Assembly (NCBI GenBank): GCA_009774175.1
Contig: VSNG01000019.1
Location: 1 to 64,000, forward strand
Reading direction: 5' to 3'
DNA length: 64,000 nucleotides
Source of the DNA: Lachnospiraceae bacterium
Lineage (GTDB): Bacteria; Bacillota; Clostridia; Lachnospirales; Lachnospiraceae
Below the pieces are notes generated by a model, which worked only from the letters and a program-made list of their open reading frames with translations, was not told the origin of the DNA and did no database searches. A program made the translations under genes and the position numbers. Position 1 is the first letter of the stretch; each line of letters begins with the position of its first letter. Positions 28,265 through 36,695 of the stretch are shown here, in pieces.

Positions 28265-28293
28265 TTGCTAAGTTTGGAAAATAATTATATGAT
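28265..28293 (+). promoter_or_regulatory. Sigma-A-type promoter for ftsZ
   Basis: TTGCTA (28265-28270), a 17-base spacer and TATGAT (28288-28293), about 50 bases ahead of the ftsZ start. It would allow ftsZ to be expressed apart from the long dcw transcript. Confidence 0.65.
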
Positions 28294-28343
28294 AAACTAT
28301 ATGAGTTTATTCGGAGTTTGAGGGAGTAGAAGGAGGAATCACC

Positions 28344-29555
28344 TTGCTGGAGATTAAGTCGAATGAATCGGAGTCCGCAGCAAAGATCATCGTAGTCGGT
28401 GTCGGCGGCGCGGGCAACAACGCTGTAAATAGAATGATAGACGAAGAGATAGACGGTGTGGAATTTATCGGTATTAATACGGATAAACAGGCGTTGCAGC
28501 TGTGCAGGGCGTCCAGGCTGTTACAGATCGGCGAGAAGCTGACCAAGGGTCTTGGCGCGGGCGCGAAGCCGGAGATTGGCGAAAAGGCAGCGGAGGAAAG
28601 CTCTGAGGAAGTGGCGCAGGCGTTAAAGGGCGCGGATATGGTGTTTGTCACCTGCGGTATGGGCGGCGGCACCGGAACGGGGGCGGCTCCTGTGGTGGCC
28701 AAGCTTGCGAAGGATATGGGAATCCTTACGGTCGGCGTAGTGACCAAGCCGTTTCGTTTCGAGGCGAAGACGCGTATGACGAACGCGCTGGCAGGCATTG
28801 AGAAGATCAAGGATAATGTAGATACTCTGATTGTGATTCCAAACGATAAGCTTCTTGAGATTGTGGACAGGCGCACGACTATGCCGGAGGCGCTTAAGAA
28901 GGCGGATGAAGTGTTGCAGCAGGCTGTGCAGGGCATTACGGACCTGATTAACATGCCGGCCATCATCAATCTGGATTTTGCGGACGTACAGACCGTTATG
29001 AAGGACAAGGGTATCGCGCATATCGGTATCGGCACCGGCAAGGGAGACGACAAGGCTTCCGAGGCGGCGAAGATGGCAGTGGAAAGTCCGCTGCTTGAGA
29101 CTACGATTACCGGCGCGACACATGTGATTATTAACGTTTCGGGTGATATTTCGCTGGCTGACGCCTCCGATGCTTCCGATTATGTGAGGACGCTTACGGG
29201 AGACGAGGTTAATATTATTTTCGGCGCCATGTATGATTCCAGCATGACGGATACCTGTAACGTGACTATCATTGCCACGGGCATTGAAGAAAAGGCGGCG
29301 AGACAGAGCGGTCTGGGCTTTAAGAGCGGTTACATAACCCCCACTTCCCTGCAGGGGAAGAGCACCGTGGGCGCAGGCCCGGGACTGAGCGCTTTTGCCG
29401 CGGCGAATATGGGTTTGAAACAGCCCATCGGCTCGCAGGGCGGACAGGCCAAGACGCAGACGTCGCTTAAGCAGATAGGCATTCAGAAGACCAATGACAT
29501 CAAGAGCTCCGTGGAAGAGAAGTCTCTTGATATTCCAAGCTTCCTTAGAAAATAA
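28344..29555 (+). CDS. ftsZ: Cell division protein FtsZ
   Basis: Tubulin-like GTPase that forms the division ring. GVGGAGNNAVNRM, the tubulin signature GGGTGTGAAP near residue 106 and the catalytic T7 loop NLDFADV near residue 211 are present. The C-terminal peptide DIPSFLRK is the usual anchor for FtsA/SepF/EzrA-type partners. The start is a TTG eight bases after AGGAGG; 403 residues. Confidence 0.97.
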   Translation: MLEIKSNESESAAKIIVVGVGGAGNNAVNRMIDEEIDGVEFIGINTDKQALQLCRASRLLQIGEKLTKGLGAGAKPEIGEKAAEESSEEVAQALKGADMVFVTCGMGGGTGTGAAPVVAKLAKDMGILTVGVVTKPFRFEAKTRMTNALAGIEKIKDNVDTLIVIPNDKLLEIVDRRTTMPEALKKADEVLQQAVQGITDLINMPAIINLDFADVQTVMKDKGIAHIGIGTGKGDDKASEAAKMAVESPLLETTITGATHVIINVSGDISLADASDASDYVRTLTGDEVNIIFGAMYDSSMTDTCNVTIIATGIEEKAARQSGLGFKSGYITPTSLQGKSTVGAGPGLSAFAAANMGLKQPIGSQGGQAKTQTSLKQIGIQKTNDIKSSVEEKSLDIPSFLRK

Positions 29556-29584
29556 AACAGATAACGACACGGTATGACAAGATA

Positions 29585-29611
29585 CCACAGGAGAATATCC
29601 TGTGGTTTTTT
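29585..29611 (+). terminator. Rho-independent terminator after ftsZ
   Basis: An 8-bp stem (CCACAGGA/TCCTGTGG, 29585-29592/29598-29605) with a 5-base loop is followed by a T6 run. It closes the dcw unit. Confidence 0.92.
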
Positions 29612-29654
29612 GTTGTTATGTGTCTGGAAAAATAAGGGAAATGCTCCCTGATTA

Positions 29655-29686
29655 TGACAGAATATGCATGAGCTGTTTTCTATAAT
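29655..29686 (+). promoter_or_regulatory. Candidate spoIIG promoter with a long spacer
   Basis: A perfect TATAAT (29681-29686) has no -35 at the normal distance; the nearest candidate is ATGACA (29655-29660), 20 bases away. The Bacillus spoIIG promoter also has over-long spacing and is activated by Spo0A-P. No convincing 0A box was found by eye, so Spo0A control is inference. Confidence 0.45.
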
Positions 29687-29710
29687 GAAAGAGAAATACG
29701 GAGGTGGAAT

Positions 29711-30523
29711 GTGTATTACAAATTATATATTGACAGTGTTTTCATCCAGCAGATGGCGATTAATCTGTATCTGCTGTCTCTGGCCGGACAAATTATGAGG
29801 CGTACTGCCACGCGCCGCAGGGTCTGGCTGGGAGCGGCAGCAGGCGCCGGGATGAGCTGCCTGGGCATAATGCTTCCCGTGTTTACGATGGGAGGCAGGC
29901 TTTTACTTACCGCAGTGCCTGTCAGTATGTGTATGATGTGTCTCACTTACAGAATGTATGGCGTGGGGAATCTGTTCAGGGCATCTCTTATTATGGCGGC
30001 GGCCGGCTTTTTTTTAGGCGGCGTCATGATATGGATTCTGAACCGCTTAAGACCCGTTGTGAAGGGGAGGGGAGGACTGTTCTTAACCCTGGCTGCCGGC
30101 GTCTTATCCTGGCTGCTTTTGAGGGCTTTGCTTTTTCGTCTTATGAAGAAGCGGGATGAAGGCCTGCGGACGGTATGCTTTTATGTGCCGGCCCTGGGAC
30201 AGGACATCCGCGTCAGGGCGTTTGTGGATACGGGCAATCATCTGATTGATCCCGTAACCGGCGCGCCGGTAAGCGTGATCAGCAGGAAAACGGCCCGCTG
30301 TCTGGCTTCCTGCCTGTCGCAGGAAAAGTATCATGCCGTTCCCTACAGAAGCGTGGGCAGGCCATGTGGGATTCTGCCTGCCTACGAGCTTCCGGAGATG
30401 GTGATAGAGGAGGCGGGATATACGCTTAAAAGAGAACACGTCATAGTTGCGGTTTGTGATGCAGGGATATCGGAAAAAAGCGAATATCAGATGATATTAC
30501 ACCCCGGGCTATTAGAAAACTAG
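29711..30523 (+). CDS. spoIIGA: Sigma-E processing peptidase SpoIIGA
   Basis: Membrane aspartic protease that removes the pro-sequence of sigma-E in the mother cell. Five hydrophobic segments occupy about residues 1-145, followed by a soluble domain with the aspartyl-protease triad region FVDTGNHLIDPVTGAPV near residue 174. GTG start after GAGGTGG. It ends 11 bases before sigE, the universal arrangement. At 270 residues it is slightly shorter than the Bacillus protein. Confidence 0.92.
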   Translation: MYYKLYIDSVFIQQMAINLYLLSLAGQIMRRTATRRRVWLGAAAGAGMSCLGIMLPVFTMGGRLLLTAVPVSMCMMCLTYRMYGVGNLFRASLIMAAAGFFLGGVMIWILNRLRPVVKGRGGLFLTLAAGVLSWLLLRALLFRLMKKRDEGLRTVCFYVPALGQDIRVRAFVDTGNHLIDPVTGAPVSVISRKTARCLASCLSQEKYHAVPYRSVGRPCGILPAYELPEMVIEEAGYTLKREHVIVAVCDAGISEKSEYQMILHPGLLEN

Positions 30524-30534
30524 GAGGAAAAAAG

Positions 30535-31275
30535 ATGGTTTTAAAAGTGGCAATTCCCGGTAAGATTCAGTTCAAGATGGTACAGAGAAATCCGAAGTTT
30601 TTGATGAACGGACAGGGAGACATTCATTACATAGGAGGGGCGGAGGTTCTTCCGCCGCCTCTCGAGAGCGACAGGGAGAATGAGATTATCAGTGATCTCG
30701 GAACGGAGTATGAGGACGAAGCAAAGTCAATTCTGATAGAGCATAACTTAAGATTGGTCGTCTATATTGCCAAGAAATTTGACAATACGGGCGTAGGTGT
30801 GGAAGATTTGATTTCCATTGGAACGATAGGGCTGATTAAATCCATAAACACCTTTAATCCGGGAAAGAACATTAAGCTGGCTACCTATGCCTCGCGCTGC
30901 ATTGAGAATGAGATTTTGATGTACCTTAGAAGAAACAACAAGCATCGGATGGAGGTTTCCATTGACGAGCCCCTGAATGTGGACTGGGATGGTAATGAGC
31001 TTCTGCTTTCTGATATTCTGGGAACGGATGAGGACGTGATCTACAAGGATCTGGAGAACGAGGTGGAAAGAAAGCTGTTGATTAAGGCAATCGCCAAGCT
31101 TTCCGAGAGGGAACAGACGATTATCCGGCTGCGGTTCGGAATCGGAAACGCGGACGGGAAGGAGCTGACCCAGAAGGAGGTTGCGGAGCTGCTGGGTATT
31201 TCCCAGTCCTATATTTCGAGACTGGAAAAAAAGATTATGCGGCGCTTGAAGAAGGAGATGAGCCGGGATAGCTAA
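30535..31275 (+). CDS. sigE: Sporulation sigma factor SigE (pro-sigma-E)
   Basis: Mother-cell sigma factor. An N-terminal stretch of about 25-30 residues rich in basic and hydrophobic residues is the likely pro-sequence. Region 2 (HNLRLVVYIAKKF, GTIGLIKSINTF, YASRCIENEILMYLRR) and region 4 (LSEREQTIIRLRFG, KEVAELLGISQSYISRLEKK) are intact. The AGGAGG ribosome site lies seven bases from the ATG. Coupling to spoIIGA ensures that the factor and its activator are made together. Confidence 0.96.
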   Translation: MVLKVAIPGKIQFKMVQRNPKFLMNGQGDIHYIGGAEVLPPPLESDRENEIISDLGTEYEDEAKSILIEHNLRLVVYIAKKFDNTGVGVEDLISIGTIGLIKSINTFNPGKNIKLATYASRCIENEILMYLRRNNKHRMEVSIDEPLNVDWDGNELLLSDILGTDEDVIYKDLENEVERKLLIKAIAKLSEREQTIIRLRFGIGNADGKELTQKEVAELLGISQSYISRLEKKIMRRLKKEMSRDS

Positions 31276-31308
31276 ACCGCAATCCCGGACAATTGAGCGG
31301 AGATATGT

Positions 31309-31337
31309 TTGCTTTTTGCCTTCACAGCGGGTATAAT
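31309..31337 (+). promoter_or_regulatory. Sigma-A-type promoter for the REC/HD-GYP/GGDEF gene
   Basis: TTGCTT (31309-31314), 17 bases, then TATAAT (31332-31337), about 50 bases before the start codon. It makes this gene independent of spoIIGA-sigE. Confidence 0.65.
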
Positions 31338-31385
31338 AAAATAACAGGACGGGAGTTGCAGGTTACATAGTTAATTGGGGGACAA

Positions 31386-33380
31386 ATGAAAAAAATAATC
31401 TTAATTGTTGATGATGACAGACTTACGCTGGCGACGGCCCAGAAGCTGTTGGATGGAGAATATAAGGTGGTGGCCGTGAATTCCGCGAAGCAGGCTTATA
31501 AGTATCTGGAGCGGCATACGCCCGACCTGATTCTTCTTGATATTAATATGCCGGAAATCGGCGGCTTTGAGGTAATGGAGACATTGCAGAAGGATGTGCG
31601 TCTTAAAAAGATACCGATTATCTTTCTGACGGCGGACCGAAGCGCGGAGACGGAGATTGAATGCTTCCGCGTGGGCGCAAATGACTACATTTCCAAGCCC
31701 TTTGAGCCGAATATCATGTTGAGCCGCACGAGAAGCACCATAGAACTGGACGGTTACCGTAAGGACCTGCAGCGCAGGCTGGATGAAAAGACGAAGGAGA
31801 TGGAGCGTATCACCATTCAGGCGATTATGACGGTCGCCAATACGGTGGATGCGAAGGATGATTACACAAAAGGACACTCCATGCGGGTGGCAGCGTACTC
31901 CGAGCTTTTGGCACAGCGTCTGGGCTGGTCTGAGGAAGAGATTCAGAACATTTATTATGTGGCCATGCTGCATGATGTGGGTAAGATCGGCGTCCCGGAC
32001 GCTGTGCTTAACAAGCCGTTCAAGCTGACGGATGTGGAATTTCGCCTGATTAAGGGACATACGCTGATGGGGGCCGAGATTCTGAACGATTTCAAAATGT
32101 TTCCCAATGTAAGCGTGGGGGCGAAGTACCATCATGAACGCTATGACGGTAAGGGCTATCCGGAAGGACTGAAAGGTGAATCCATTCCTCTTGTGGCACG
32201 CGTGATCGGTCTGGTGGATTCCTATGACGCCATGACCAGCAACCGGGTTTACCGCAAGCGTCTGAATGACGACATTGTCATGCAGGAGCTGGAGAAGGGT
32301 AAGGGAAGCCAGTGGGATCCAGACCTTGTGGATATTTTTGTAGAGCTGATCAGAGAAGGCGCGCTGGCAAAGATGTGGATGCCGGAGGAGGATATGGCTA
32401 CACCCATTTTTGGCAGCGGAAAGATTCTGGGAGAATCCATGACTTCTGAAAATATTCTGGAATCGCCGGTGGATTACCTGACGGGACTTTTGAGCAGGCA
32501 GAAGGGCGAGCACGATATTGCTTTAAGCCTGCGGGCGGACGGCGGCAGCCTGATGCTCATTGACATGGATCATTTTCGGAAGATCAATGATGAATACGGC
32601 CATCTGATGGGAGACGTTGCCCTGAAAATGACGGCGGATGTGATGCGGGAGGTTTGCGGTAACAGTCTGGTCTGCCGTACGGGCGGCGACGAGTTTTTAT
32701 ATTATCTGGACGGGGTTACGGACGAAGAGGCAGTGACAAAAAAAGTGCAGGAGCTTCTGGAAGCCTTTGAGAAGAAACGGCAGGAGGTAGAGGTGCTGAA
32801 GGATGCGGAGCTTTCGATAGGCATCAGCATTTCCGGCGCGGACGGCAGGGAGTTCGAGGAGCTTTACAGACGGGCGGACAAAGCCCTCTATCTGGTGAAG
32901 CAGAATCAGGGACTGCGCTATGGATTTTATCAGAAATCAGGCCTTCTGCGGACGCCGGAACAGTCTCAGGGCGATCTGGATAAGATCATGGATGCCATCA
33001 AAAACAGGGAAGTCTATCAGGGTGCGTTCCAGGTGGATTACGATGATTTCAACCATGTTTACGATTTTGTGAAACATATGTCGGAACGGAGCAGGAAAGA
33101 GACCCAGCTTCTTTTGTTCACCCTCTTTTCCTCAAACGGCAGCGAGGTTAAGCTGGAGCGCATGGAGGCAGCCATGCAGTGCATGGAGCAGGCAATCTGC
33201 AAATCCCTGCGCGGCGTGGACGTGGGCGCAAGATACAGCAGTTCACAGTTCCTCGTGGTATTACTGGGTACGGAGCGGGAGAATGTGCGAGTGGTGACTG
33301 ACCGTATCGTGCAGAATTATTTTAAGCTTTATGGAGAAAAAGATATTACGCTGACTTACGATATTGCGAAGTTTGCGTGA
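31386..33380 (+). CDS. Response regulator with HD-GYP and two GGDEF-like domains
   Basis: Four modules are visible. A receiver domain (about 1-120) has the acidic pocket DDD and phospho-acceptor LLDINMP. An HD-GYP phosphodiesterase (about 145-320) has HD at 196-197 and GYP at 257-259. A GGDEF cyclase domain follows, with intact RTGGDEF at 433-437. A C-terminal domain (about 540-664) resembles a degenerate GGDEF: LRGVDVGARYSSSQFLVVLLG aligns with the usual signature but has SSSQF in place of GGDEF. The protein may both make and break cyclic dinucleotides in response to a kinase not found here. It sits between sigE and sigG, which are adjacent in most spore formers. Confidence 0.88.
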   Translation: MKKIILIVDDDRLTLATAQKLLDGEYKVVAVNSAKQAYKYLERHTPDLILLDINMPEIGGFEVMETLQKDVRLKKIPIIFLTADRSAETEIECFRVGANDYISKPFEPNIMLSRTRSTIELDGYRKDLQRRLDEKTKEMERITIQAIMTVANTVDAKDDYTKGHSMRVAAYSELLAQRLGWSEEEIQNIYYVAMLHDVGKIGVPDAVLNKPFKLTDVEFRLIKGHTLMGAEILNDFKMFPNVSVGAKYHHERYDGKGYPEGLKGESIPLVARVIGLVDSYDAMTSNRVYRKRLNDDIVMQELEKGKGSQWDPDLVDIFVELIREGALAKMWMPEEDMATPIFGSGKILGESMTSENILESPVDYLTGLLSRQKGEHDIALSLRADGGSLMLIDMDHFRKINDEYGHLMGDVALKMTADVMREVCGNSLVCRTGGDEFLYYLDGVTDEEAVTKKVQELLEAFEKKRQEVEVLKDAELSIGISISGADGREFEELYRRADKALYLVKQNQGLRYGFYQKSGLLRTPEQSQGDLDKIMDAIKNREVYQGAFQVDYDDFNHVYDFVKHMSERSRKETQLLLFTLFSSNGSEVKLERMEAAMQCMEQAICKSLRGVDVGARYSSSQFLVVLLGTERENVRVVTDRIVQNYFKLYGEKDITLTYDIAKFA

Positions 33381-33385
33381 GGACA

Positions 33386-33433
33386 GCGCTCAGGCCGTCA
33401 GATACATCCGCATGGTCCTGAGCGCATTTTTTT
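33386..33433 (+). terminator. Terminator embedded in the convergent sigG 3' end
   Basis: GCGCTCAGG (33386-33394) pairs with CCTGAGCGC (33417-33425), followed by a T7 run on the plus strand. It starts six bases after the stop codon of the regulator gene, and nearly all of it lies within the coding sequence of sigG on the other strand. Confidence 0.75.
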
Positions 33434-34169
33434 CAAGTCTGGAAACCTGCGCCTGGGAGATGCCGATTTTTTCCGCCACCTCCATTTGGGTTTTTCCCTC
33501 GAAGAAGCGCAGGGAGATAATCTCATATTCCCTTTTTGTGAGCTTTTTCATGGCTTCTGTCAGAGAGATGTGTTCCACCCAGATTTCCTCCCCGCTTTTT
33601 TTATCGCTGATCTGATCCATCACGTAGAGCGTGTCGCCGCCGTCCGTATAAACGGGCTCATAAAGGCTTAAGGGGCTTTGGATGGCGTCCAGGGCATAGA
33701 CGATGTCTTCCTTGGGGATACCGATTTCCGTAGCGATTTCGGTGACGGTTGGTTCGCGGGAATTGGTGCGGGTCAGATGCTCCTTGGCGTAAATGGCCTT
33801 GTAGGCAGTGTCTTTTAAGGAACGTGACACGCGAATGGAATTGGCGTCGCGAAGATACCTGCGTATTTCTCCTACAATCATAGGTACGGCGTAGGTACTG
33901 AACTTCACGTTGAGAGAGCTGTCAAAGTTATCAATTGCCTTAATTAAACCTACGCAGCCGATCTGAAAAAGATCGTCCACGTTTTCGCTGCTGGAGTGAA
34001 AGCGTTTGATAACGCTAAGAACCAGACGGAGATTGCCGTTGATATATTCCATTCGGGCATTCTGGTCTCCCTGTTCAATTTTTTTAAACAGTTCCTCCTT
34101 CTCCGCGTTTTTTAAAAGCGGCAGCTTGGAAGTGTTTACGCCGCAGATTTCTACTTTTCCCTGTATCAT
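33390..34169 (-). CDS. sigG: Sporulation sigma factor SigG
   Basis: Late forespore-specific sigma factor. The diagnostic N-terminus MIQGKVEICGVNTSKLPLLK is followed by region 2 (MEYINGNLRLVLSVIKRF, QIGCVGLIKAIDNFD, YAVPMIVGEIRRYLRD) and region 4 (LTKREYEIISLRFFEGKTQMEVAEKIGISQAQVSRLEKNAL). The open frame extends upstream to 34226, but the family start is the ATG at 34169 with AAAGG upstream, giving 259 residues. It is transcribed opposite to sigE; in Bacillus spoIIGA, sigE and sigG are co-oriented. Confidence 0.96.
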   Translation of the reverse strand: MIQGKVEICGVNTSKLPLLKNAEKEELFKKIEQGDQNARMEYINGNLRLVLSVIKRFHSSSENVDDLFQIGCVGLIKAIDNFDSSLNVKFSTYAVPMIVGEIRRYLRDANSIRVSRSLKDTAYKAIYAKEHLTRTNSREPTVTEIATEIGIPKEDIVYALDAIQSPLSLYEPVYTDGGDTLYVMDQISDKKSGEEIWVEHISLTEAMKKLTKREYEIISLRFFEGKTQMEVAEKIGISQAQVSRLEKNALRTMRMYLTA

Positions 34170-34220
34170 GAAGGTACCAGCCTTTCGTAAGAGTTGTCCC
34201 GTTCTTTGAGGGCTTGTAAC

Positions 34221-34250
34221 AAGCATGTGCGATTGACAGGAAATTATTCA
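34221..34250 (-). promoter_or_regulatory. Sigma-G/sigma-F-type promoter of sigG
   Basis: Read on the minus strand: TGAATA (34250-34245), 17 bases, CATGCTT (34227-34221), about 50 bases ahead of sigG. The -35 matches the sigma-G consensus, and five of seven positions match CATACTA. This fits forespore-specific expression with autoregulation. Confidence 0.6.
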
Positions 34251-34282
34251 CAAAATCTTAAGGAAAAAAGACGGGTTAGGAT

Positions 34283-34311
34283 TTTACAAAAGGCAAGTTT
34301 TTTGGTACATT
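34283..34311 (+). promoter_or_regulatory. Possible vegetative promoter, divergent from sigG
   Basis: TTTACA (34283-34288), a 17-base spacer and TACATT (34306-34311), about 75 bases before the zinc-ribbon/SH3 gene. The -10 is weak. Confidence 0.4.
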
Positions 34312-34386
34312 ATTATAAGATCAGAATCATAAAATAAAGATGATCAGGCAAAATGGAATGACTAAAGAGGATGAGGAGTGATAGGG

Positions 34387-35193
34387 ATGGTATGTAAGAA
34401 ATGTGGTGCGCAGATTTTGCCGGATGATCAGTTTTGTCCGGAATGCGGCGCTAAGGTCATAAGAAAGAAGCGCTGTCCTGAATGCGGGGAGCTGTACAAA
34501 GTCGGTACAAAGTTTTGTCCCCATTGCGGCGCGGAAACAGGCGGGGCAGCGCCGAAGAAAAGGTCTGATTCAGAGTCAGCGCCGAGAAGGAAGACGAGTT
34601 CCGGATCAGCGCCGAAGAGAAAGGCTGATCCCGCACCGCCCCCGAAAAAGAAGCCGGTTTACCGTGAGGCCCCCCCGAGACGGAGACGGGACTGGGAAGA
34701 TGATGATTGGGACGACGACGATGACGATGAGGAGAGCGTGGATGTCCTGACCATTATGACGGTTGCCGTCGGCTGTATTCTTCTGGTGATTGTGGCGGTG
34801 CTCGGCTATAATCTGTATCAGCGTTATGTGCCGAAGAACTATGACAAGATTGCGGAGGAACAGCAGGAAAAGGAAGCGGAAGAAGGCGAAGAAGGGGAAG
34901 AGAATGAGGACGGCGACACAGAGGGCGGCCAGGCTCTTGAGGAGCAGCCCGATGAGGACGGTGAAGAGATGTCGGAAAGCGCTTCCGGCGGTACGCTTGT
35001 TACCATCGCTGATGTGAATATCCGGGATAACCCGAGTACGCAGGGAACCACCGTCATTAAGAAGGCGAAAAAGGGAGACAGCTACGAGTACATAGAGGCC
35101 GTGGAGGGCGGCGCATGGTATCAGATTCTGCTTCCCGATGAGGACGATTACGAATACGGTTACGTCTCCGCGGATTATATCGAGATTCCCTGA
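34387..35193 (+). CDS. Zinc-ribbon, membrane-anchored SH3-domain protein
   Basis: Not assigned to a named family. Two tandem zinc ribbons (CKKCG-CPECG and CPECG-CPHCG, residues 3-52) lead into a Lys/Pro/Ser-rich stretch, an acidic run, one transmembrane helix (about 122-144), an acidic Glu/Gly spacer and a C-terminal bacterial SH3 domain with NIRDNPSTQGTTVI. The SH3 domain would lie outside the membrane and may bind the cell wall. The ATG at 34387 fits the GAGGAG box better than the GTG at 34378. Zinc-ribbon plus SH3 proteins of this kind are common in Lachnospiraceae. Confidence 0.75.
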   Translation: MVCKKCGAQILPDDQFCPECGAKVIRKKRCPECGELYKVGTKFCPHCGAETGGAAPKKRSDSESAPRRKTSSGSAPKRKADPAPPPKKKPVYREAPPRRRRDWEDDDWDDDDDDEESVDVLTIMTVAVGCILLVIVAVLGYNLYQRYVPKNYDKIAEEQQEKEAEEGEEGEENEDGDTEGGQALEEQPDEDGEEMSESASGGTLVTIADVNIRDNPSTQGTTVIKKAKKGDSYEYIEAVEGGAWYQILLPDEDDYEYGYVSADYIEIP

Positions 35194-35268
35194 TCCATAC
35201 AGAAAGAAACAAAAAGGAACCTTTTCCGGGCCGGATCATAAGATAATAAAAAGCCCGGAGGGGTTTCT

Positions 35269-35502
35269 ATGTTATTTTCAGAGTTGAAGAAAAAGGAAGT
35301 CATTAACCTGAAAAACTGCGAGCGGCTGGGAAGGGTGACAGACTTCGAGTTTGACGAGTGTACGGGACAGATTTGTAAGCTGATCATTCCGGGAGACAAT
35401 AAGTGGTGCGGCTTTTTCGGGAGCGAGCCGGATTATGTGATCTGCTATAAAGACATCAAAAAGATTGGGCCGGATATTATTGTGGTTGATATTTGCATTT
35501 AA
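35269..35502 (+). CDS. YlmC/YmxH family PRC-barrel protein
   Basis: Small (77-residue) PRC-barrel protein. LKKKEVINLKNCERLGRVTD at the start and the DIIVVDI end are characteristic of the YlmC/YmxH sporulation-associated family. The molecular role is unknown. The ribosome site AGGGG sits at the edge of a weak CCGGGC/GCCCGG inverted repeat. Location next to sigG and nrdR is consistent with other Clostridia. Confidence 0.85.
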   Translation: MLFSELKKKEVINLKNCERLGRVTDFEFDECTGQICKLIIPGDNKWCGFFGSEPDYVICYKDIKKIGPDIIVVDICI

Positions 35503-35535
35503 CATGTCATTTGTTAAGTGGTTTCCATAAGATAG

Positions 35536-35564
35536 TTGACATAATGACTTTTTTCTCCTATAAT
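35536..35564 (+). promoter_or_regulatory. Consensus sigma-A promoter for nrdR
   Basis: TTGACA (35536-35541), exactly 17 bases, TATAAT (35559-35564): a perfect match at both boxes, 35 bases ahead of the nrdR start. Confidence 0.9.
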
Positions 35565-35599
35565 AAGGGTATTGAGTGTGGAGAAGGAGGATATCCGGG

Positions 35600-36052
35600 A
35601 TGAAATGCCCATTTTGTGGTCATGAAAATACGAGAGTCATTGACAGCAGGCCCGCGGAAGATAACAGTTCCATTCGCAGACGGCGCGTCTGTGACGAGTG
35701 TGATAAGCGGTTTACCACCTATGAGAAGGTGGAAACCATACCTCTCATTGTTATCAAAAAAGATAATAACAGAGAAACGTATGACAGGTCGAAGATTGAG
35801 GCCGGCGTTTTGCGGGCGTGTCATAAGAGACCTATCAGCGCGAATCAGATTAACAGACTGGTGGATGAGGTTGAGACCGAGATCTTTAACCGGGAGGAGA
35901 AGGAGATTCCCAGTCAGGTGATCGGTGAGCTTGTGATGAATAAGCTTAAAGATCTGGAGGCGGTGGCCTATGTCAGGTTCGCATCCGTTTACAGGGAATT
36001 TAAGGATATCAATACCTTTATGGAAGAGCTGAAAAGTGTGTTGGACAAGTAA
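35600..36052 (+). CDS. nrdR: Transcriptional repressor NrdR
   Basis: Zinc-ribbon and ATP-cone protein that represses ribonucleotide reductase genes when dATP is high. The zinc ribbon CPFC...CDEC occupies residues 3-34 (MKCPFCGHENTRVIDSR, RRRRVCDECDKRFTTYE) and the ATP cone about 49-139. ATG 35600 after GAAGGAGG gives 150 residues, the standard length. No NrdR box was found near any gene in the window. Confidence 0.96.
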   Translation: MKCPFCGHENTRVIDSRPAEDNSSIRRRRVCDECDKRFTTYEKVETIPLIVIKKDNNRETYDRSKIEAGVLRACHKRPISANQINRLVDEVETEIFNREEKEIPSQVIGELVMNKLKDLEAVAYVRFASVYREFKDINTFMEELKSVLDK

Positions 36053-36060
36053 GGGAAAAG

Positions 36061-36092
36061 AAACACCTTGCATCATTGCAGGGTGTTTATCA
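36061..36092 (+). terminator. Hairpin terminator after nrdR
   Basis: AAACACCTTGCA (36061-36072) pairs with TGCAGGGTGTTT (36077-36088), a 12-bp stem with one T-G pair and a 4-base loop. The following tract is only partly T-rich, so termination may be incomplete. Confidence 0.6.
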
Positions 36093-36164
36093 TTTGCGCG
36101 AAAGCAATGAGCGGTGCGCAGACAACAGAGCGGCACTGCCTGAGAAAATATGAGGAGCGTAAAC

Positions 36165-36695
36165 ATGGCGTGGTTGGAATGCTTTTATCCGGACGTATAT
36201 CTTGATTCCGCCTATGAGGTGGATTTTGAATCGCTGTACCTGAAAGGGTTCCGGGGCGTTATATTTGATATTGACAATACGCTTGTGCCCCACGGCGCGC
36301 CGGCGGATGAAAGAAGTATCGCCCTTTTTGAAAGACTGCGGCGGATCGGTTTTGAGAGTGCGCTTTTGTCAAATAATAAGGAACCACGGGTGAAGTCGTT
36401 TAATGACAAGGTGCATTCCCGTTATCTGTACAAGGCCGGGAAGCCTGCTGGAAAGGGATATTTTGCGGCTATGGAGATGATGGGGACAGAGCCTGCCACT
36501 ACGGTTTTTGTGGGAGACCAGCTTTTTACCGACGTGTGGGGAGCGAAGCGGGCGGGGATACTGACGTATCTGGTTAAGCCAATCCATCCGAAGGAGGAGA
36601 TCCAGATTGTCCTAAAGAGACGGCTGGAGTGGATTGTGTTGTTTTTTTACAAAAGATGGTTAAAAAATGGAGGAAAAGATGGAAATCAACGGTAA
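36165..36695 (+). CDS. YqeG-type HAD phosphatase
   Basis: HAD superfamily IIIA phosphatase. The nucleophile motif FDIDNTLVPHG is at about residue 37, SNNKEPRV supplies motif II and FVGDQLFTDVWGA is the metal-binding motif IV. Relatives include Bacillus YqeG and mitochondrial PGP phosphatase-like proteins. The GAGGAG box at 36152-36157 favours ATG 36165 (176 residues) over 36150. The 3' end overlaps aroE by 17 bases. Confidence 0.88.
   Translation: MAWLECFYPDVYLDSAYEVDFESLYLKGFRGVIFDIDNTLVPHGAPADERSIALFERLRRIGFESALLSNNKEPRVKSFNDKVHSRYLYKAGKPAGKGYFAAMEMMGTEPATTVFVGDQLFTDVWGAKRAGILTYLVKPIHPKEEIQIVLKRRLEWIVLFFYKRWLKNGGKDGNQR

Noticed and set aside
31401..32513. 370-codon minus-strand open frame opposite the HD-GYP regulator
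   Set aside because: Shadow of the coding strand with no recognisable motifs.
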